The notes beneath the pieces were generated by a model. That model saw only the letters and a program-made list of their open reading frames with translations, was not told the origin of the DNA and searched no databases. 10,518 bases of DNA from Clostridiaceae bacterium (GTDB lineage Bacteria > Bacillota > Clostridia > Acetivibrionales > DUMC01): positions 1 through 10,518 of the forward strand of contig JAAZDH010000325.1 of assembly GCA_012512865.1 (NCBI GenBank), read 5' to 3'. Positions 7,340-10,518 of this stretch are shown in pieces. The position numbers and the translations under genes were made by a program. Positions within the stretch are counted from its first letter, which is position 1. Every line of letters starts with the position of its first letter.

Positions 7340-7381
7340 TTATAGTAGCTTATTTATACTAGCTTTTTTATAGTAGCTTGC
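7340..7381. repeat. Three tandem 14-base units based on TTATAGTAGCTT
   Basis: TTATAGTAGCTT at 7340-7351, TTATACTAGCTT at 7354-7365 and TTATAGTAGCTT at 7368-7379 are spaced exactly 14 bases apart and differ by one base. A shorter related copy, TTATAGTAG, lies at 7329-7337, and looser relatives at 7194 and 7243. The array ends about 75 bases before the livH start. It may be a decayed duplication or a set of protein-binding sites. Confidence 0.8.
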
Positions 7382-7400
7382 TTTGGCTGGGTTATTGCAA

Positions 7401-7411
7401 GTCGGACCGAC
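7401..7411. promoter_or_regulatory. GC-rich 11-base palindrome upstream of livH
   Basis: GTCGGACCGAC is a perfect 5-1-5 inverted repeat standing out from the AT-rich surroundings, 43 bases before the livH TTG start. It is short for an RNA hairpin and could be a small operator or half of a larger site. Function is not shown. Confidence 0.3.
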
Positions 7412-7439
7412 ATATACGATTAGCTTGCTTGATTAATAC

Positions 7440-7446
7440 GGGGGTG
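7440..7446 (+). promoter_or_regulatory. Ribosome binding site deciding the TTG start of livH
   Basis: GGGGGTG, eight bases before the TTG at 7455-7457. It matches the GGAGGTG part of the anti-Shine-Dalgarno complement with one G in place of A. Similar GGGGTG sites precede the GH38 gene and livF. Confidence 0.65.
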
Positions 7447-7454
7447 TTTATATA

Positions 7455-8339
7455 TTGGAGCAGTTGCTACAACAGTTGGTGAACGGTCTTTCCCTTGGAA
7501 GCATTTATGCTTTAATATCGCTGGGTTATACCATGGTTTACGGTATAATAAGGCTTATTAATTTTGCCCATGGGGATATTTACATGATCGGGGCATATGT
7601 TGGCTATGTTTGCATGAGGCATCTAAAGCTGGGATTTTTTGAATCGCTGATAATTTCCATGGTTTTTTGCGCATTGCTGGGAATCCTGATAGAGAAGATT
7701 GCATACAAGCCCCTTCGCAACAGCGCAAGAATAACGGCACTTATAACGGCCATAGGCGTATCCCTTTTCCTCGAGTATTCCACCATGGCTGTCGCCACGG
7801 CCACGGTAAGGACATATCCGGCAGACGTGTTAATAAATAAGACTTTCAGCCCCATAAAGGGGGTTATTGTCAACATACAGCAGGTGTACATTTTTATCAT
7901 AACAATTGCCCTCATGCTGCTTCTTCAATTTATAGTGCATAAAACACGGATAGGAAAGGCAATGAGGGCTGTTTCCGCGGACAAGGATGCGGCAAGGATG
8001 ATGGGAATCAACGTGGATAACACGATTTCATATACTTTTGCCATAGGCTCGGCCTTGGCCGGTGCTGCCGGGGTATTGGTGGGGATATATTACAATACCA
8101 TTAATCCCCTAATGGGTATGCTTCCAGGCTTAAAAGCCTTTGTTGCAGCAGTTTTCGGGGGCATAGGCATAATACCAGGTGCTTTCATAGGGGGATTGAC
8201 AATAGGAATCATAGAAACCATGGTAAGCGGCTATGTAAGTTCCCTGTACAAGGATGCGGTGGCATTTGCAATGCTTATTCTTATCCTCCTGGTCAAGCCC
8301 TCGGGATTGCTTGGCAAAAACATTCGCGAGAAGGTGTAG
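7455..8339 (+). CDS. livH: Branched-chain amino acid-type ABC transporter permease LivH
   Basis: Integral membrane permease that pairs with LivM to form the solute channel in the cytoplasmic membrane. 294 residues, normal length. It begins MEQLLQQLVNGLSLGSIYAL and continues with GYTMVYGIIRLINFAHGD (residues 24-41), a hallmark of LivH. Several long hydrophobic helices follow. The cytoplasmic coupling loop that docks on the ATPase is the EAA-like segment TRIGKAMRAVSADKDAARMMGIN (about 164-186; conserved G, A and D/A positions). The C-terminus KPSGLLGK is also typical. The TTG start is chosen because it has a good ribosome binding site eight bases upstream and gives the family's usual N-terminus; no ATG lies nearby in frame. 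It is separated from livK by a terminator and 400 bases, but from livM by only 13, so livH heads the HMGF transcription unit. Confidence 0.95.
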   Translation: MEQLLQQLVNGLSLGSIYALISLGYTMVYGIIRLINFAHGDIYMIGAYVGYVCMRHLKLGFFESLIISMVFCALLGILIEKIAYKPLRNSARITALITAIGVSLFLEYSTMAVATATVRTYPADVLINKTFSPIKGVIVNIQQVYIFIITIALMLLLQFIVHKTRIGKAMRAVSADKDAARMMGINVDNTISYTFAIGSALAGAAGVLVGIYYNTINPLMGMLPGLKAFVAAVFGGIGIIPGAFIGGLTIGIIETMVSGYVSSLYKDAVAFAMLILILLVKPSGLLGKNIREKV

Positions 8340-8352
8340 GTGTTAGCGTAAT

Positions 8353-9306
8353 ATGAAAGATACCATTAAAAGATTATTACAATATACAGCAAGCGTGGTC
8401 CTGCTATATGCACTAATACAACTATTGATTTTCGCGGGTATTATTAATGAGTATTACCAGGTTACCCTTGCAATGATATGTATAAATATAATCCTTGCGG
8501 TAAGCCTTAACCTGATAACGGGATTTACCGGCCAGTTTTCCCTCGGGCATGCAGGTTTCATGTCCATAGGCGCATACACATGCGCACTTATGACCTTGAG
8601 GGTAGGCGGCCTTTTCTCTTTTATACTTGGGATATTGTTGGGAGCAATACTGGCTGCAATGGTAGGATTTATAATAGGTATGCCGACCCTCAGGCTGAAA
8701 GGCGACTACCTTGCCATAGCAACACTGGGTTTTGCGGAAATCATCAGGATAATATTATTGAACCTCGATTTTACAGGGGGGGCAAGGGGCCTTGCGGACA
8801 TCCCCCGGTATACGAATTGGACCTGGCTGTATATATTCACGGTAATTTGCATAGTTGTTACCGTTAACTTCATAAAATCCTCCCATGGAAGGGTCTGCAT
8901 CTCGATCAGGGAAGATGAAATTGCCGCGGAAACCCTGGGAATAAATATTACAAGATACAAGGTGCTTTCCTTCGTAATAGGCGCATTTTTCGCAGGTATC
9001 GCGGGTGCCCTGTATGCATCATACTTTTATTACATCAAGCCGGGTCTTTTCGGTTTCCTGAAATCCATAGACATCCTGGTGATTGTGGTGCTTGGCGGTA
9101 TGGGCAGTATTACCGGTTCAATACTTGCCTCCATCTTCCTGGCTGTTATTTCCACGTACCTGCAGGCTTTTGCCGAGTTCAGGATGATAATCTATGCCGT
9201 GATACTTGTTATAATCATGATTTTCAGGCCCCAGGGCTTGATGGGCACGAAAGAATTCAAGCCTGAACAGGTCGAAAAAAGAATCAAGGAAAGAAATAAT
9301 AGATAG
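8353..9306 (+). CDS. livM: Branched-chain amino acid-type ABC transporter permease LivM
   Basis: Second permease subunit, partner of LivH. 317 residues, with many hydrophobic helices. Landmarks: LNLITGFTGQFSLGHAGFMSIGAYT (about 52-76; family-defining GQFSLGHAGF), GMPTLRLKGDYLAIATLG (about 109-126), the cytoplasmic EAA-like loop SHGRVCISIREDEIAAETLGIN (about 177-198), LGGMGSITGS near 247-256, and the FRPQGLMG ending (291-298) followed by a short charged tail. The ATG lies 13 bases after livH; its upstream AGGTG (8338-8342) is a modest ribosome binding site that overlaps the livH stop, so translational coupling is likely. The last residues are in doubt: another frame stays open past the stop and runs up to the livG ribosome binding site, so a one-base change near the A-run at 9275-9280 could have altered the tail (see findings). 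The transport core is intact. Confidence 0.95.
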   Translation: MKDTIKRLLQYTASVVLLYALIQLLIFAGIINEYYQVTLAMICINIILAVSLNLITGFTGQFSLGHAGFMSIGAYTCALMTLRVGGLFSFILGILLGAILAAMVGFIIGMPTLRLKGDYLAIATLGFAEIIRIILLNLDFTGGARGLADIPRYTNWTWLYIFTVICIVVTVNFIKSSHGRVCISIREDEIAAETLGINITRYKVLSFVIGAFFAGIAGALYASYFYYIKPGLFGFLKSIDILVIVVLGGMGSITGSILASIFLAVISTYLQAFAEFRMIIYAVILVIIMIFRPQGLMGTKEFKPEQVEKRIKERNNR

Positions 9307-9400
9307 GCTAATTAGCAGGTTAACCGGGGTAACCAGCAGCTTAATCAACAGGATGAGGGCTAAAAAGATTAAGGAGATCAAGGAAAGCAAAGAGAGGTGA
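9307..9400 (+). other. Spacer after livM with an out-of-frame open tail
   Basis: Between livM and livG, the frame one base ahead of livM is open from well inside the 3' end of livM to a TGA at 9398-9400. It encodes a polar, Lys/Arg/Glu-rich peptide (end KKIKEIKESKER) that stops inside the livG ribosome binding site. It has no start codon with a ribosome binding site of its own, so it is not called as a gene. GGTTA (9318-9322) and TAACC (9330-9334) could form a small hairpin. No terminator is seen, so livG should be cotranscribed with livHM. Confidence 0.4.
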
Positions 9401-9407
9401 TTCCAGC

Positions 9408-10196
9408 ATGCCTATCCTTTCGATAAAGAACTTGACCATGGCTTTCGGAGGGCTAGCGGCTTTAACAAATATAAATATTACCGTTGAAAAGGATGAGCTC
9501 GTCGGGCTGATAGGCCCGAACGGGGCAGGCAAAACAACGATTTTCAACCTGTTGACAGGAATCTATACCCCAACCCAAGGTGTTATTGAATACCAGCAAA
9601 ACGGTTCAACCAGGACTATTAACAAGTTGAAGCCCCATGTAATATCAAGTCTCGGCATTGCGAGGACTTTCCAGAATATAAGGCTTTTCAAGGACCTTAC
9701 TGTCCTTGACAACATACGGATATCAATCCACAAAAACGTTAATTACGGGGTTATGCCGGCTTTTTTCAAATTGCCCCGGGTCTATTCGGAAGAAAGGGAA
9801 ATCCTCGGCAAGAGTAACGAAATCCTTGAAATTTTTGGACTGGAATCGAAAAAATACGAATTGGCAAAGAACCTGCCCTACGGGGAGCAGCGAAGGCTTG
9901 AAATAGCAAGGGCGCTTGCCACGAATCCCTCCCTGCTCCTGCTGGACGAGCCGGCCGCAGGGATGAACCCGAATGAAACATCCATGCTTACGGATTTAAT
10001 AAAGTGGATATGGAAGGAATACGGCCTTACCATACTGCTCATAGAGCATGACATGTCCGTGGTGATGAAAATCTGCGAAAGGATATATGTGTTGGATTAC
10101 GGCATGCTGATAGCCGAAGGAACGCCGGAAGAGATAAGGACCAACAAGAGGGTTATCCAGGCTTACCTTGGGGGTGAATTGCAGAATGATGCTTGA
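9408..10196 (+). CDS. livG: Branched-chain amino acid-type ABC transporter ATPase LivG
   Basis: One of the two cytoplasmic ATPases that power the LivHM permease. 262 residues, complete. All nucleotide-binding motifs are intact: Walker A GPNGAGKTT (36-44), Q-loop Gln89 in ARTFQNIRLF, ABC signature region LPYGEQRRLEIARAL (156-170), Walker B LLLLDEP (176-182) with catalytic E181, and switch His214 in LIEHDM. The opening LTMAFGGLAAL and the ending VIQAYLGGE are typical of LivG rather than LivF. The ATG has AGAGGTGA (9393-9400) seven bases upstream. The 3' end overlaps livF by 11 bases, which points to coupled translation of the two ATPases, expected to form a heterodimer. Confidence 0.95.
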   Translation: MPILSIKNLTMAFGGLAALTNINITVEKDELVGLIGPNGAGKTTIFNLLTGIYTPTQGVIEYQQNGSTRTINKLKPHVISSLGIARTFQNIRLFKDLTVLDNIRISIHKNVNYGVMPAFFKLPRVYSEEREILGKSNEILEIFGLESKKYELAKNLPYGEQRRLEIARALATNPSLLLLDEPAAGMNPNETSMLTDLIKWIWKEYGLTILLIEHDMSVVMKICERIYVLDYGMLIAEGTPEEIRTNKRVIQAYLGGELQNDA

Positions 10197-10518
10197 AATA
10201 AATAATATTGATGTATATTATGGTGTAATACATGCCTTGAAGAACGTGTCCTTGCGTGTTGATGAAGGTGAAATCGTTACCCTGATAGGTGCAAACGGCG
10301 CAGGTAAAACAACCACGTTAAAAACCATCACGGGTTTAATCCAGCCGAAAAACGGCTCCATTTACTTTGAGGGAAAGAGAATCGACGGCCTGGACGCACA
10401 AGACATAGTTAAAATAGGAATTTCACATGTGCCGGAGGGCAGAAGGGTATTTCAGGATATGACCGTAATGGAAAACCTTGAGCTGGGAGCATTTTTAAGA
10501 AAAGACAAAAACGGTATA
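10186..10518 (+). CDS. livF: Branched-chain amino acid-type ABC transporter ATPase LivF, 3' end cut by window edge
   Basis: Second ATPase subunit, partner of LivG. 111 residues are visible, roughly the first half of a family of about 235. I read it from ATG 10186 (ATGATG, so 10189 is an equally possible start): LEINNIDVYYGVIHALKNVSL, then Walker A GANGAGKTT (35-43), and the Q-loop region GISHVPEGRRVFQDMTVMENL (about 78-98), where VPEGRRVF is characteristic of LivF. The signature motif, Walker B and switch His lie beyond the edge. GGGGGTG (10170-10176) upstream favours the first ATG. The start lies within the end of livG, in another frame. Confidence 0.95.
   Translation, partial: MMLEINNIDVYYGVIHALKNVSLRVDEGEIVTLIGANGAGKTTTLKTITGLIQPKNGSIYFEGKRIDGLDAQDIVKIGISHVPEGRRVFQDMTVMENLELGAFLRKDKNGI

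Larger units (their letters stand above)
7159..7439. other. AT-rich non-coding stretch between livK and livH
   Basis: About 280 bases with no credible gene. It is strongly AT-rich and built from recurring TTATAG/TTATAA motifs, including a three-copy 7-base repeat and a three-copy 14-base repeat (listed separately). One candidate promoter and one GC-rich 11-base palindrome also lie here. No tRNA, riboswitch or small ORF with a ribosome binding site was recognised. Confidence 0.6.

Noticed and set aside
7181..7381. Repeat array considered as a CRISPR
   Set aside because: Units are only 7 to 14 bases, AT-rich and nearly contiguous, with no 25-40 base spacers and no cas genes.
9318..9334. GGTTA/TAACC hairpin after livM as a terminator
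   Set aside because: The stem is only five base pairs and no T-run follows; livG follows closely in the same unit.
1..10518. Defence system, prophage, transposon or other new mobile system
   Set aside because: Every long real frame is a glycosidase or a Liv transporter subunit; no transposase, integrase, nuclease, terminal repeats or toxin-antitoxin pair was seen.

Overview
The window looks like part of a chromosome from a low-to-moderate GC Gram-positive bacterium, most likely an anaerobic Bacillota/Clostridia species. Evidence: many AGA/AGG arginine and ATA isoleucine codons, strong AGGAGG- and GGGGTG-type ribosome binding sites, TTG and GTG start codons, sigma-A-like promoters in very AT-rich intergenic DNA, and a lipoprotein-type solute-binding protein. 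The species cannot be named from sequence alone.

Left half (1-5468, minus strand): a two-gene glycosidase operon read right to left. The first gene is a 912-residue family GH2 glycosidase (2730-5468, GTG start). It is followed after 19 bases by a family GH38 alpha-mannosidase (1-2710), whose last few residues lie beyond the left edge. Neither has a signal peptide, so both should act in the cytoplasm on imported mannose-containing oligosaccharides or glycosides. The GH38 frame is open for all 903 visible codons.

Middle (5469-5887): a divergent, AT-rich control region. Back-to-back candidate promoters with good consensus hexamers have their -35 boxes only 20 bases apart. There is GCCGGC repeat DNA on the glycosidase side and a TTAACA/TGTTAA palindrome on the transporter side.

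Right half (5888-10518, plus strand): a complete branched-chain-amino-acid-type (HAAT family) ABC transporter in the classical order livK (binding lipoprotein), livH and livM (permeases), livG and livF (ATPases). livF is cut by the right edge. A clear intrinsic terminator follows livK, with a possible promoter overlapping its 5' side. About 300 bases of AT-rich repeat DNA then precede livH. This arrangement would allow much more binding protein than permease to be made.

I see no mobile element, CRISPR array, tRNA, rRNA or defence gene, and no convincing new biological system. The points worth a second look are the divergent GH2 active-site motifs (Cys before the acid/base Glu), the promoter/terminator overlap and 14-base repeats between livK and livH, an out-of-frame open tail after livM, the GCCGGC repeats in the glycosidase leader, and a short coding tandem repeat in the GH38 gene.
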